From assembly GCF_946479885.1 (NCBI RefSeq), contig NZ_CAMLHM010000011.1, forward strand, positions 1-64,000: a stretch of DNA of 64,000 nucleotides, given 5' to 3'. The notes under the pieces are model-generated. The model made no database searches. It saw only the letters and a list, made by a program, of their open reading frames with translations, and was not told where the DNA came from. This DNA comes from an uncultured Devosia sp. GTDB taxonomy: Bacteria > Pseudomonadota > Alphaproteobacteria > Rhizobiales > Devosiaceae. A program made the position numbers and the translations under genes. Of the stretch, positions 8,767-17,256 are shown piece after piece (positions within the stretch are counted from its first letter, which is position 1; each line of letters starts with the position of its first letter).

Positions 8767-9804
8767 ATGACCAAGACCTCCATGCCAGCCGAACGGCTGC
8801 TCGAACTCGACAATGTCCATGTGCACTTTCCGCTGCGCGAGGGACTGGTGAAGGCCGTGAACGGCGTCTCCTACCATGTGAACAAGGGCGAAGTGCTCGG
8901 CATTGTGGGCGAGAGCGGTTCGGGCAAGTCCATTACCGCCCGCGCCATCATGCGGCTGCTGCCCAAGCGGGCGGTGGCCGCGGAGGGCAGCATCAGGCTG
9001 CGGCCGCGCAGCGGCGAGGACTATGAGCTGTCCGCGCTCGATCGCAACAGCCGGGCCATCCGCCAGGTGCGGGGCCAGCATATCGGCATGATCTTCCAGG
9101 AGCCGATGACGGCGCTGTCGCCGGTGCACACGATCGGCATGCAGATCATGCGCACGGTGCAACTGCATATGGGCCTCAGCCGCCAGGCGGCGCGCGCCCG
9201 CGCCATTGAGCTGCTGGCCAAGGTGCAGATGCCGCGCCCCACCGAGCTGGTCGACGCCTTCCCCCACCAGCTGTCGGGCGGCATGCGCCAGCGCGCCATG
9301 ATCGCGCTCGCCATTTCGTGCAATCCGAGCCTTTTGATCGCCGACGAACCGACGACGGCGCTCGACGTGACTACCGAGGCGCAGATCCTTGAACTGCTCA
9401 AGGAACTGCAGTCCGAAATGGGCATGGCGATCATCTTCATCACCCACAATTTCGGCGTGGTTGCCGACATCGCCGACCGCGTTTCGGTGATGTATCTGGG
9501 CAAGATCGTCGAAACTGCTTCGGTCGATGACATCTTCTATGCGGCCAAGCACCCCTATACCCAAGCGCTGCTGCGTTCCATTCCGCGCCTCGGGGTGGAT
9601 CAGGGCCGTCGCCTGCCGACCATTCCGGGCATGGTGCCCGATCCCTTCAGCGTGCCCCCCGGCTGCGCGTTCAATCCGCGCTGCGCCCATGCGGTTGCGG
9701 GTGTCTGCGACGTCGAGGTGCCGCCCGAGAAGATCTTCGGCGCGCAGATGTCGCGCTGCCATTTTGCCGATAAGTTCGTTGCCGCGGAGGCCGCCCATGT
9801 CTGA
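8767..9804 (+). CDS. ABC transporter ATP-binding protein (OppD/DppD type)
   Basis: A 345-residue ATPase with Walker A GESGSGKS at residues 48-55, signature LSGGMRQRA and Walker B LLIADEPTTALD. The C-terminus holds the oligopeptide/dipeptide extension with CAFNPRCAHAVAGVC and a further cysteine in MSRCHF, the cysteine pattern that binds a 4Fe-4S cluster in several Opp/Dpp ATPases. ATG 8767 is used; an in-frame ATG at 8752 would overlap the end of the permease gene. It overlaps the next gene by 8 bases, showing translational coupling of the two ATPases, which should work as a heterodimer. Confidence 0.93.
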   Translation: MTKTSMPAERLLELDNVHVHFPLREGLVKAVNGVSYHVNKGEVLGIVGESGSGKSITARAIMRLLPKRAVAAEGSIRLRPRSGEDYELSALDRNSRAIRQVRGQHIGMIFQEPMTALSPVHTIGMQIMRTVQLHMGLSRQAARARAIELLAKVQMPRPTELVDAFPHQLSGGMRQRAMIALAISCNPSLLIADEPTTALDVTTEAQILELLKELQSEMGMAIIFITHNFGVVADIADRVSVMYLGKIVETASVDDIFYAAKHPYTQALLRSIPRLGVDQGRRLPTIPGMVPDPFSVPPGCAFNPRCAHAVAGVCDVEVPPEKIFGAQMSRCHFADKFVAAEAAHV

Positions 9805-10849
9805 GCTTCCCAGGCTTGACCAATCCAGCATGCCCGATGATGTCCTGTTCTCGGTTCGCGGGCTGAAGAAGTACTTCCCGATTCAGGTCGGCTGGCTCAA
9901 GAAGCATGTCGGCGACGTCAAGGCGATCGACGATGTGTCGCTCGATATCAGGAAGGGCGAAACGCTCGGCCTGGTGGGCGAAAGCGGTTCGGGCAAATCC
10001 ACCGTGGCCCGCCTGATGCTGCGTGCCTACGAGCTGACCGACGGGCAGATCCTGTTCCGTCGGGCCAGCAACGAGATCGTCGACCTCTCCAATCTCTCCG
10101 ACCGCGAGATGCGGCCGTTGCGCGCCGAGATGCAGATGATCTTCCAGGATCCCTATTCCTCGCTCAATCCGCGCATGACGCTGCTGGAGCTGGTGGGCGA
10201 GCCCATGGTGATCCACGGCAATGGCAATCGCGGCGAGATCGCCGACCGGGTGGCCGAACTGCTCAAGGTGGTCGGCCTCCGTCCCGAATTCATCAATCGC
10301 TATCCGCATGCTTTTTCGGGCGGGCAGCGCCAGCGCATCGGCATTGCGCGGGCCCTGGCGCTCAATCCCAGCTTCATCGCCGCCGACGAGGCGGTGTCGG
10401 CGCTGGACGTGTCGGTGGCGGCGCAGAACATCAACCTGCTGCAGGACCTGCAGGAGCAGTTTGGCCTGACCTATCTGTTCATCACCCATGACCTGGGCAT
10501 GGTCGAGCATATCGCCGACCGCGTCGGGGTGATGTATCTGGGGCGTCTGATGGAAGTGGCGCCGACCGAGGCGCTGTTCTCGCGGCCGCTCCATCCCTAT
10601 ACCGAGGCGCTGATGGCCGCCGTGCCGCAGCCCGATCCGCGCGGCAACCGCACGCGCAAGCGGGTGCCGCTCAAGGGTGAGATCGCCAATGCGGCCAATC
10701 CGCCTTCGGGCTGCAGCTTTCATCCGCGCTGCCCTTATGCGCAACCCCGCTGCAGCGCCGAACTGCCGGCCCTGCGCGAGGTCGCCGGCGGACGCCAGGT
10801 GCGGTGCCATTTTGCCGAGGAACTGTCATTGGTGGGTGCGGTGGCGTAA
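9797..10849 (+). CDS. ABC transporter ATP-binding protein (OppF/DppF type)
   Basis: A 350-residue ATPase. Walker A is GESGSGKST at residues 61-69, the signature is FSGGQRQRIGIARAL and Walker B is FIAADEAVSALD, with Ala in place of the common Pro after the catalytic Glu, a variant also seen in OppF relatives. The C-terminal cysteine extension (CSFHPRCPYAQPRC) matches its partner. The start at ATG 9797 lies inside the end of the upstream ATPase gene. It energises the importer together with the preceding ATPase. Confidence 0.93.
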   Translation: MSELPRLDQSSMPDDVLFSVRGLKKYFPIQVGWLKKHVGDVKAIDDVSLDIRKGETLGLVGESGSGKSTVARLMLRAYELTDGQILFRRASNEIVDLSNLSDREMRPLRAEMQMIFQDPYSSLNPRMTLLELVGEPMVIHGNGNRGEIADRVAELLKVVGLRPEFINRYPHAFSGGQRQRIGIARALALNPSFIAADEAVSALDVSVAAQNINLLQDLQEQFGLTYLFITHDLGMVEHIADRVGVMYLGRLMEVAPTEALFSRPLHPYTEALMAAVPQPDPRGNRTRKRVPLKGEIANAANPPSGCSFHPRCPYAQPRCSAELPALREVAGGRQVRCHFAEELSLVGAVA

Positions 10850-10911
10850 CGGCACCGCACTTGCCGAGCAGCACCACTTCCTGACCACAATATCCTGACC
10901 AGTTGATCGCC

Positions 10912-13371
10912 ATGCCCGCCCCCTTGCTCACCATCACCAAAGGCGACAGCCTCAATGCCTGGGAGCTCTCGCCCGTAGAGGCCGAGTATTTCCCGGGTGA
11001 GCCTGCGATCGCGCACGATCCGCAGAACTATCGCTACGTCAACGGCTTCGTGGATGTGGGCGACCTGCCATGCCGGGTCGCCACCTGGCGCGATGTGGCC
11101 ACGCGCCGGGTCGAGCTCCGGACGGACTGGCCGGTGGAGGGCCTTTACCTGCCCGGCAGCAACAGGCGGGTGGAGTTCACCCAGTTTCGCTATCGCCCCA
11201 CGCGTCTGGCGCGCTGGTGCCGCAGCTGGGTCAGCGCACCCACGGACCGGTATTGCTCGTTCCGGCTATCGACGCGCGGTGGGGTGCATATCTGGGTCGA
11301 TGGCGAGCCGGCCGGGCGGTTTGAACCCTTTACCCGCAACAGCACCGAAGACACGGTGGTTCACCTGCCGCTCAAGGCCGGTGGCAGCGAGATCATCGTC
11401 CTGACCGAAGACATGGCTGAGCGCGATGTGCAGTGGTTCTTCGAACTGGTGCTGCTTGACGATGTTGCGCTGGCTGTATCACTGCCGGGTGCCCAGATGG
11501 GGCAGCAGGTCGAGGCGCTGAAGACGCTGGCGAGCCAAGCCCGGTGCAAGGGCGATGTCGTCGATCCGGAAGGCCAGGTAATACTGGAATTCGACACGCC
11601 CGCCGCTATCGATGTGGATGTGCATGTGCGGGTGACCGCTACGTCTCATACGCAGGCGGTGTTGCTCGATCGGCAGCTCACGCTCAAGGCCGGCGCAACC
11701 GAGCTGCCACTCTGCATGGGGCATGAGCTGCCCGATGGCTATCACACCCTGCCGCTGACCCTTATCGCGGGGGAGTCGCGGGTGGATCGCAGCATCGGCT
11801 GCGCGGTGCTGCACGAGGCTGTGCCGCAGCCGCTGCCGGGGGACCTGGCGGCGCGCAAGCGGAGCGCGCTCGAGCATGCGGCGCTGCATGGGGAAATGCG
11901 CATGGGTACGGCCGTTGCCCTGCTGGAAACCGGCCGCGCCGATGACCCGCGCCTGCGGCCCATCATCGAGGACACGCTGCTGGCGATCGAGGAAAGGCGG
12001 GACTGCGCCGATTTCGTTTCGGTGCCGCTGCTCTGGGCCTATCAGCGGCACGCCGCCGACCTTCCTGATGATCTCCGGCTGCGCGTCGAAACCGCTTTGC
12101 TGGAGTTCCGCTATTGGGTGGACGAGAAGGGCAATGACGTCATGTGGTTCTGGAGCGAGAACCACGCCCTGTGTTTCCATGTCTCGCAATTGCTGGCGGG
12201 GCTGACCTGGCCGGACAGGCTGTTCACCGCGTCCGGGCGCAGCGGACGCGAGCAGGCGGACCTCGCCAGTGAGCGGCTGGGGCGCTGGTTCGACTCCGTC
12301 GAGGAAGAGGGGCTCGCGGAGTGGAATTCGTCGGCCTATTACCCCGTCGATTTCATCGGGCTGCTCGCCCTGGCCGAACTCGCACCCGAACCACTGGCGC
12401 AGCGGGCCTGGGCGCTTTGCGACCGCATCTTCACCATGGTGGCCCTCCATTGCCTCAACGGGGTGCCAGCCGGTTCGATGGGGCGTGCCTATGACAAGGA
12501 ACTGCGCGCCGGACCGCTGACCGAACTGGCGCCGTTTGCCACTGTCGCCTTTGGCAAGGGGTGGCTGAATACGGGCGTCGCCTCGCTGCCGCTGTTCGCG
12601 GCGGGTCGCTACGAGCCGCCGGCGGCATTGGACCAGTATGTGGAGCCACGGGTCGGGGAGGTGGTTTCGGCGCGCTATCTGCAGGGCTATGGTCCGGCAA
12701 GCCTGCTGACCCTCTACAAGACCCGCGACGTGCAGCTGTCGAGCAATAGCGGCGCCAAGGCTGGCGGCTATGGACACCAGCAGCACGTGCTCGACCTGCG
12801 CTTTGCCGCCCATCCGATGGCGCGCAGCTGGGTCAACCATCCCGGCGAGGATGATCCCTGGGGTCAGCAGCGGCCGTCCTATTGGGCCGGCAATGGCAGC
12901 CTGCCGCGCGTGGGCCATGCCGGCAATGTCGCGCTGGCGCTCTATCGCGTCGGCGAGGATGCCCGGCTGAGCTTCACCCATGTCTACGCCGCGCGCAGCG
13001 GCATCGTGCATCACTTGCGGGGTGACACGCTCATCCTGCAATCGGGCGAAGCCCTGGTCGCATACAAGGCGACCGGCCCGTTGGAGGCCATTACGGCGGG
13101 GCCGGGGGCGGGTCTCGAATATCGGTCGCATGGGCGCCAGCAGGGCTGGGCGGTCATTGTCGGCGAAACCCACGACCTGGACGCGTTTGCCGAACATGTC
13201 GCTGCTTGCCGGCTGGACCTGGACCCGCAGGCGACGCAACTGTCTCTGTCGGTGCCGGGGAAGCCCGGGCTGGTGCTCGATTGGTCGGCCGGACTGACCT
13301 CGGGCGGGCAGCCCGTGGTGTCAGAGACGCTATCGGCCATGCCGCGCGTCAGTATTTCCCGGCGGAACTGA
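10912..13371 (+). CDS. Large protein of unknown function, last gene of the importer locus
   Basis: An 819-residue protein that I do not recognise by name. It has no signal peptide or membrane segment. The first about 260 residues look beta-rich and include a carbohydrate-binding-like stretch (HIWVDGEPAGRFEPF). The middle (about 300-600) looks helical, with FWSENHALCFHVSQLLAG, resembling the Trp-x-Glu-Asn-His helix seen in some (alpha/alpha)-toroid carbohydrate-active proteins. The last part is again beta-rich, as in heparinase or lyase C-terminal domains. This order suggests a cytoplasmic glycoside hydrolase or lyase acting on the imported sugar, but that is inference. ATG 10912 is chosen over TTG 10903. 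It lies 62 bases after the ATPase gene on the same strand. Confidence 0.8.
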   Translation: MPAPLLTITKGDSLNAWELSPVEAEYFPGEPAIAHDPQNYRYVNGFVDVGDLPCRVATWRDVATRRVELRTDWPVEGLYLPGSNRRVEFTQFRYRPTRLARWCRSWVSAPTDRYCSFRLSTRGGVHIWVDGEPAGRFEPFTRNSTEDTVVHLPLKAGGSEIIVLTEDMAERDVQWFFELVLLDDVALAVSLPGAQMGQQVEALKTLASQARCKGDVVDPEGQVILEFDTPAAIDVDVHVRVTATSHTQAVLLDRQLTLKAGATELPLCMGHELPDGYHTLPLTLIAGESRVDRSIGCAVLHEAVPQPLPGDLAARKRSALEHAALHGEMRMGTAVALLETGRADDPRLRPIIEDTLLAIEERRDCADFVSVPLLWAYQRHAADLPDDLRLRVETALLEFRYWVDEKGNDVMWFWSENHALCFHVSQLLAGLTWPDRLFTASGRSGREQADLASERLGRWFDSVEEEGLAEWNSSAYYPVDFIGLLALAELAPEPLAQRAWALCDRIFTMVALHCLNGVPAGSMGRAYDKELRAGPLTELAPFATVAFGKGWLNTGVASLPLFAAGRYEPPAALDQYVEPRVGEVVSARYLQGYGPASLLTLYKTRDVQLSSNSGAKAGGYGHQQHVLDLRFAAHPMARSWVNHPGEDDPWGQQRPSYWAGNGSLPRVGHAGNVALALYRVGEDARLSFTHVYAARSGIVHHLRGDTLILQSGEALVAYKATGPLEAITAGPGAGLEYRSHGRQQGWAVIVGETHDLDAFAEHVAACRLDLDPQATQLSLSVPGKPGLVLDWSAGLTSGGQPVVSETLSAMPRVSISRRN

Positions 13372-13383
13372 AGCCGGGGCCGG

Positions 13384-14247
13384 TCAGGCGCTGACCCAGG
13401 CCACCCATCGGGGCTTGATCGGCGCGGCGCCGTCCATATCGCGGCAATTGCCATAGACCGGAAACAGCTGGCGCTGGGCATTGACGGTAAGGGTCTCGGC
13501 GTCGAGGCGGACCTCTATTGTCGCCGCGTCCTCGCCCAGCATCTCGACCACCGCGACCTCGATCTGGTCGATGGGGCCGCGTCCGACGGCCCAACTGCGC
13601 GCGGCGGCTTCGGCGGATTGTTCGAGTTCGCTGAGCTTTGGATTGCCCTTGTAGCCGGGCAGATAAATGTCGTCGCGAGCGATCGCAGCCAGGAATTCGG
13701 GGACGGAAGCGGGCGTCAGCCGGCCATAGCGCTGCCGGTCCGGCATGACGATAACCGAAGGCGCGAAGTGGCAGCCCCCGATATGGGTGCATTGCAGCAC
13801 CTCAAGGTCGAAGGTGGGTGCGGCGGCGGCCAGGGCCTTGAACACCGGGAAGCCATAACGGGCGCAGCAGGCGTCCGTCTTGGCGTCGGTGCAGCAAAGG
13901 ATCACGCGGCGGGGCAGGGGCATGCCACCAAGGGGCAGGCCATCCCGCCACTGCGCGACCAGCTCAGCCGCATGCGCCTGGTCGCGGGGTATGACGCTGG
14001 TCATGTCGGGGAAGGACAGCAGCTCCAACGGCTGGCCGTCGCCGGTATCGACGAAGCCGACATAGCGCCCGTTGCCGGTCGCCGCCTTCATCGCCGCGCG
14101 CAGGTCATCGGACAGGCCCACGGTCTCGAAGCGCGGACGGCGCCAATTGCCCTTGGGCCAGCGGATGAACAGATGCCGCTCGGCCAGGGTGCCGGTGCCG
14201 GCCAGCGGCTCGCCGCAGGCAATGGCGTGATCGGTGCAGAAATGCAT
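13384..14247 (-). CDS. Sucrase/ferredoxin-like protein
   Basis: A 287-residue protein of the sucrase/ferredoxin-like (thioredoxin-like ferredoxin) family. The C-terminal half holds the cysteine pattern expected for a 2Fe-2S site: CCTDAKTDACCARYG at about residue 112 and CTHIGGCHFAPSVIVMPD at about 153. The N-terminal half has RHLFIRWPKGNWRRPR, typical of the family. It sits 6 bases downstream of a siderophore-binding-protein gene on the same strand and faces away from the permease operon. In this context a role in reducing or releasing iron from a siderophore is plausible, but not shown. The name of the family does not mean that it cleaves sucrose. Confidence 0.8.
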   Translation of the reverse strand: MHFCTDHAIACGEPLAGTGTLAERHLFIRWPKGNWRRPRFETVGLSDDLRAAMKAATGNGRYVGFVDTGDGQPLELLSFPDMTSVIPRDQAHAAELVAQWRDGLPLGGMPLPRRVILCCTDAKTDACCARYGFPVFKALAAAAPTFDLEVLQCTHIGGCHFAPSVIVMPDRQRYGRLTPASVPEFLAAIARDDIYLPGYKGNPKLSELEQSAEAAARSWAVGRGPIDQIEVAVVEMLGEDAATIEVRLDAETLTVNAQRQLFPVYGNCRDMDGAAPIKPRWVAWVSA

Positions 14248-14253
14248 GAACGG

Positions 14254-15171
14254 CTAGTCGGCTTGCGACGGCAGGGTGACGCCGTAGATCTTGGCCAGAT
14301 CGTCGAGCATCATGTAGGCGCTGTAGATACCGCCGCCGAGGTTCCAGGCCAGTTCGCCGACACGCGCGACCTTGCCGGCCTTGGTGGCCCCCAGCTGCAG
14401 GAACAGTGGATCATTGAGCCATTCGTCGAGGTTGGCCAGGGATTCGGCATTGTCGTCATCGGGGGCGAAATAGAAGATGCGATCGCCGCCCATTTCGGGA
14501 ATGCGTTCCTTGCCGATCTGCACGAAGGTCTCTTCGCTGCGCTGCAGCGCCGGGCGCTGGAAGCCGACGAGATCGAGCACCACGCCGGGGAAGGAGTGGT
14601 CGGAATAGATGCGGGTGCGGCCGGGCGCGAAGCGGACCAGCGAGATTTCCTCGTTGATGGCGTCGCCGATGGCTGTGCCGAGTTCGGCACCCCGGGCCTT
14701 GAGCGCGGCGACATTGGCCCTGGCCTCATCGCCTCGTCCGATGACATCGCCGTAGAACTGGTAGTTATCGAGCCAGGCCGAGCCAATGGTGGTCGACATG
14801 ACGGTCGGGGCGATGGCGGAGAGCTGCTCGTAGATCTTTTCCTGCCGGACCATGGTGCCGATGATCAGGTCGGGTTCGAGCGACGCCAGCACTTCGAGAT
14901 TGATGGCCGTCTCGGTGCCCAGCGACACGGTATCGACCAGCTTGTCGGCGAGGTGGGGATAGAAGGGGTTGCCCTCCCAGGACTGGGCTGCGCCGACCGG
15001 CACGACGCCCAGATGCAGCAGAGCCTCGGTGCCCTCATTGGTGAGGATAGCGATCCGCAGCGGGGCATCGGGTACCTCGGTGACGCCCATGGCATGGGTG
15101 ATCTCGCGGGCCTGTGCGGAGACAATGAGCGCCAGCGCGATCAGCGCCGTGGCAAGCAATCTGTTGGTCAT
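14254..15171 (-). CDS. Ferric-siderophore ABC transporter binding protein, copy 1
   Basis: A 305-residue periplasmic binding protein of the FecB/FepB class, with signal peptide LLATALIALALIVSAQA. After cleavage it starts REITHAMGVTEVPDAPLRI. The family block LEPDLIIGTMVRQEKIYEQL follows at about residue 100. It is closely related to the next upstream gene and shares nearly identical stretches of protein and DNA with it, so the two arose by tandem duplication. It should deliver an iron complex to the FecCD permeases encoded on the opposite strand. The exact siderophore is unknown. Confidence 0.9.
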   Translation of the reverse strand: MTNRLLATALIALALIVSAQAREITHAMGVTEVPDAPLRIAILTNEGTEALLHLGVVPVGAAQSWEGNPFYPHLADKLVDTVSLGTETAINLEVLASLEPDLIIGTMVRQEKIYEQLSAIAPTVMSTTIGSAWLDNYQFYGDVIGRGDEARANVAALKARGAELGTAIGDAINEEISLVRFAPGRTRIYSDHSFPGVVLDLVGFQRPALQRSEETFVQIGKERIPEMGGDRIFYFAPDDDNAESLANLDEWLNDPLFLQLGATKAGKVARVGELAWNLGGGIYSAYMMLDDLAKIYGVTLPSQAD

Positions 15172-15175
15172 TGGA

Positions 15176-15215
15176 AAATCCGAAAAGGGAAAGGTGGGGC
15201 CGCCGCAGCGGCCCC
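15176..15215 (-). terminator. Intrinsic terminator or attenuator between the two binding-protein genes
   Basis: GGGGCCGC (15196-15203) pairs perfectly with GCGGCCCC (15208-15215) over a 4-base loop. Reading the minus strand, the stem is followed by a T-rich run (CCTTTCCCTTTT, about 15195-15184). This would let the first binding-protein gene be expressed more than the second. Confidence 0.55.
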
Positions 15216-15222
15216 TCTGTCG

Positions 15223-16146
15223 TCAGCGGGTGGGGGTGAGTTCGTAGATCTTTTCGAGATCGTCGAGCAGCAGGTTGGCTGCGATGATGCCGCCGGCGGT
15301 GTTCCAGATGGCGTCGCTCACCGCATAGGCCTTGCCGGCCTTGACCACCGGCAGGTTCTGCCAGAGGGGATCGGCCGTCCAGTCATTGGCCTGGGCCGCG
15401 GCCGCGCCATCGCCGGTTTCGTAGACGAAGTAGAACAGGCGATCGCCATCGAAATCGGGGATGCGTTCCTTGCCGACATCGTCGGCAAATTCGTCCTTGT
15501 CTTGCACCTCAGGCCGGGCAAAGCCGATCTGGTCGAGGATCAGGCCGGCGAAGGTGTCCTTGTAGTAGATGCGGGTCAGCGCGGCCATGAAGCGGCCGAG
15601 CGAAATGCGCTCCTTTAGGGCCGGGCCGGCCTCTTCGGCGATCTTGGCGGCGCGCGCGTCGAACGCGGCCAGGGCAGCCAGGCCCGCGGCGCCCTTGCCG
15701 GCAGCGTCGGTATAGAGCGCCATGTTGATCTTCCAGTCGCCGCGCAGGCGCTCGGACATCACAGTGGGCGCGATGGCAGAGAGCTGCTCGTAGATCTTTT
15801 CCTGGCGTGTCTTGTTGCCGATGATCAGGTCGGGTTCGAGCGCGGCGATGGCCTCGAGGTTGACCGCCGATTCTTCGCCGACCACGGTGACGTCGGCCAT
15901 CTCTGCGGCAATGTGATCGTACCACGGGTCGCCCAGCCAGGAGCGCACGGCGCCGACAGGGGTGATTCCGGCAGCCAGCAGGGCCTCTGTGCCCTCATTG
16001 GTGAGAACCACGATGCGCTGCGGATTATCCGGCACATCGGTGACGCCCATGGCGTGGGTGATTTCCCGCGCCATGGCCGGCTGCAGGGCGGCGAACAGAG
16101 CGACCAGCGCAAAACTGCCCAGAACCGTGCGGCGAAGAAGCTTCAT
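15223..16146 (-). CDS. Ferric-siderophore ABC transporter binding protein, copy 2
   Basis: A 307-residue paralogue of the downstream gene. ATG at 16146 gives the signal peptide MKLLRRTVLGSFALVALFA with mature start REITHAMGVTDVPDNPQRI; the frame extends to 16167, which would only add residues before the signal. It keeps LEPDLIIGNKTRQEKIYEQL and SAIAPTVMS. It is divergent from the permease operon with a 90-base control region between them. Two binding proteins sharing one permease pair may widen the range of iron complexes taken up. Confidence 0.9.
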   Translation of the reverse strand: MKLLRRTVLGSFALVALFAALQPAMAREITHAMGVTDVPDNPQRIVVLTNEGTEALLAAGITPVGAVRSWLGDPWYDHIAAEMADVTVVGEESAVNLEAIAALEPDLIIGNKTRQEKIYEQLSAIAPTVMSERLRGDWKINMALYTDAAGKGAAGLAALAAFDARAAKIAEEAGPALKERISLGRFMAALTRIYYKDTFAGLILDQIGFARPEVQDKDEFADDVGKERIPDFDGDRLFYFVYETGDGAAAAQANDWTADPLWQNLPVVKAGKAYAVSDAIWNTAGGIIAANLLLDDLEKIYELTPTR

Positions 16147-16168
16147 GACTATTCTCGAACTTGACATT

Positions 16169-16189
16169 GAAGGTCATAAAATGATCTTC
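16169..16189. promoter_or_regulatory. Inverted repeat 1 in the siderophore divergent promoter
   Basis: GAAGGTCAT-AAA-ATGATCTTC: 9-base arms with one mismatch around a 3-base centre. It lies 23 bases from the binding-protein start on one side and 48 from the permease start on the other. It does not match the classic Fur box, so the regulator is not assigned. Confidence 0.4.
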
Positions 16190-16198
16190 GAAAGCGAG

Positions 16199-16217
16199 AG
16201 AAGTCAACCTGACTTCT
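16199..16217. promoter_or_regulatory. Inverted repeat 2 in the siderophore divergent promoter
   Basis: AGAAGTCA-ACC-TGACTTCT: perfect 8-base arms around a 3-base centre, 20 bases before the permease start. Its position and symmetry suit a repressor operator for the uptake genes. Confidence 0.45.
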
Positions 16218-16236
16218 TTGATCAGCTTTTCGAGTG

Positions 16237-17256
16237 ATGGTTCTGCACCAGGTTTCCACCAGCGTCGCACAGCGTTCCATGCCGCTATGGCTGGTCTACG
16301 CCTGTCTCGTTGTCATCCTGGCGGCGGCAATGGTGCTCAGCATCACCGTGGGCTACCGCGTCTATGGTTTGCAGCAGGCCGTCGGGGCGCTGTTTGCCTT
16401 TGACGGCTCGGAGGCGGCCACTGTCATCACCAGCCTGCGGCTGCCGCGGGCGGTCATTGCGCCGCTGGTCGGCGCGGGCCTCGCCATTGCGGGGGTGCAG
16501 GTTCAGACGCTGGCGCGCAACCGCATAGCCTCGCCCGATACGCTTGGGCTCAATGCCGGTGCTTCGCTCGCCGTCGTGGTGGCCAGCGCGGTGTTCGGCG
16601 TCGGTTCGCTGATCGGACTGTCGCTGACGGCGGCCCTGGGTGCGCTGGTCACCAGCCTCCTGGTTTTTGCCATTGCGGCGGGCGCGGGTGGCCTTTCGCC
16701 GATCCGCATCGTGCTGATCGGGGTCACCATTGCCGGGCTGGGGCAATCGATCGTCCAGATCATTCTCACCAACAACGAAGCGCAGCTGCAGAACCTGCTG
16801 TTCTGGCTCGCGGGGTCGTTCGTGGATCGGCCGATGACGCTGGCGCTGAGCGGCGGGCCGTTCATCGTCCTGGGTGTCGCATTGGCCCTGCTGTTGACGC
16901 GGCCGCTCGACGCCATGCAGGCGGACGACGAGACCGCGGCGGGGCTCGGTGTGCCGGTGACGCTGGTGCGGGTCGGCTGCTTCGTATCGATATCGCTGCT
17001 GACAGGAGCCTCGGTCGCCATGGCGGGGCCGGTGAGCTTTGTGGGCCTCGTGGTGCCGCATGCGGCGCGCCGGCTGGTGGGCCTGAGGCATGGCAGGCAG
17101 ATCATCGCCGCAGGGCTGCTCGGGGCGAGCTACGCGACGCTCGCCGATGTCGCGGCGCGCTTCGTGATCTTCCCCGTCGAGGCGCCAGTTGGCGCCATCA
17201 CCGCCGTGCTGGGCGGCGTCGTGCTGGTGGCACTCTTGCGCCGGAGGGCCGCATGA
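16237..17256 (+). CDS. FecCD family iron-siderophore permease 1
   Basis: A 339-residue permease of the BtuC/FecCD class with about ten hydrophobic helices. It shows the family blocks LRLPRAVIAPLVGAGLAIAG (about 68-87), NRIASPDTLGLNAGASLAVV and GPVSFVGLVVPHAARRLVG. A GTG at 16234 precedes the ATG by one codon; neither has a strong ribosome site. It overlaps the next permease gene by 4 bases (ATGA). With that partner it forms the inner-membrane channel for the substrate brought by the binding proteins. Confidence 0.93.
   Translation: MVLHQVSTSVAQRSMPLWLVYACLVVILAAAMVLSITVGYRVYGLQQAVGALFAFDGSEAATVITSLRLPRAVIAPLVGAGLAIAGVQVQTLARNRIASPDTLGLNAGASLAVVVASAVFGVGSLIGLSLTAALGALVTSLLVFAIAAGAGGLSPIRIVLIGVTIAGLGQSIVQIILTNNEAQLQNLLFWLAGSFVDRPMTLALSGGPFIVLGVALALLLTRPLDAMQADDETAAGLGVPVTLVRVGCFVSISLLTGASVAMAGPVSFVGLVVPHAARRLVGLRHGRQIIAAGLLGASYATLADVAARFVIFPVEAPVGAITAVLGGVVLVALLRRRAA

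Noticed and set aside
13618..15618. A 666-residue plus-strand frame across the sucrase/ferredoxin-like and binding-protein genes
   Set aside because: It spans two clear minus-strand genes and shows no domain.
14819..15807. Long direct DNA repeats as a mobile element
   Set aside because: They fall in matching coding positions of two paralogous genes and reflect gene duplication.
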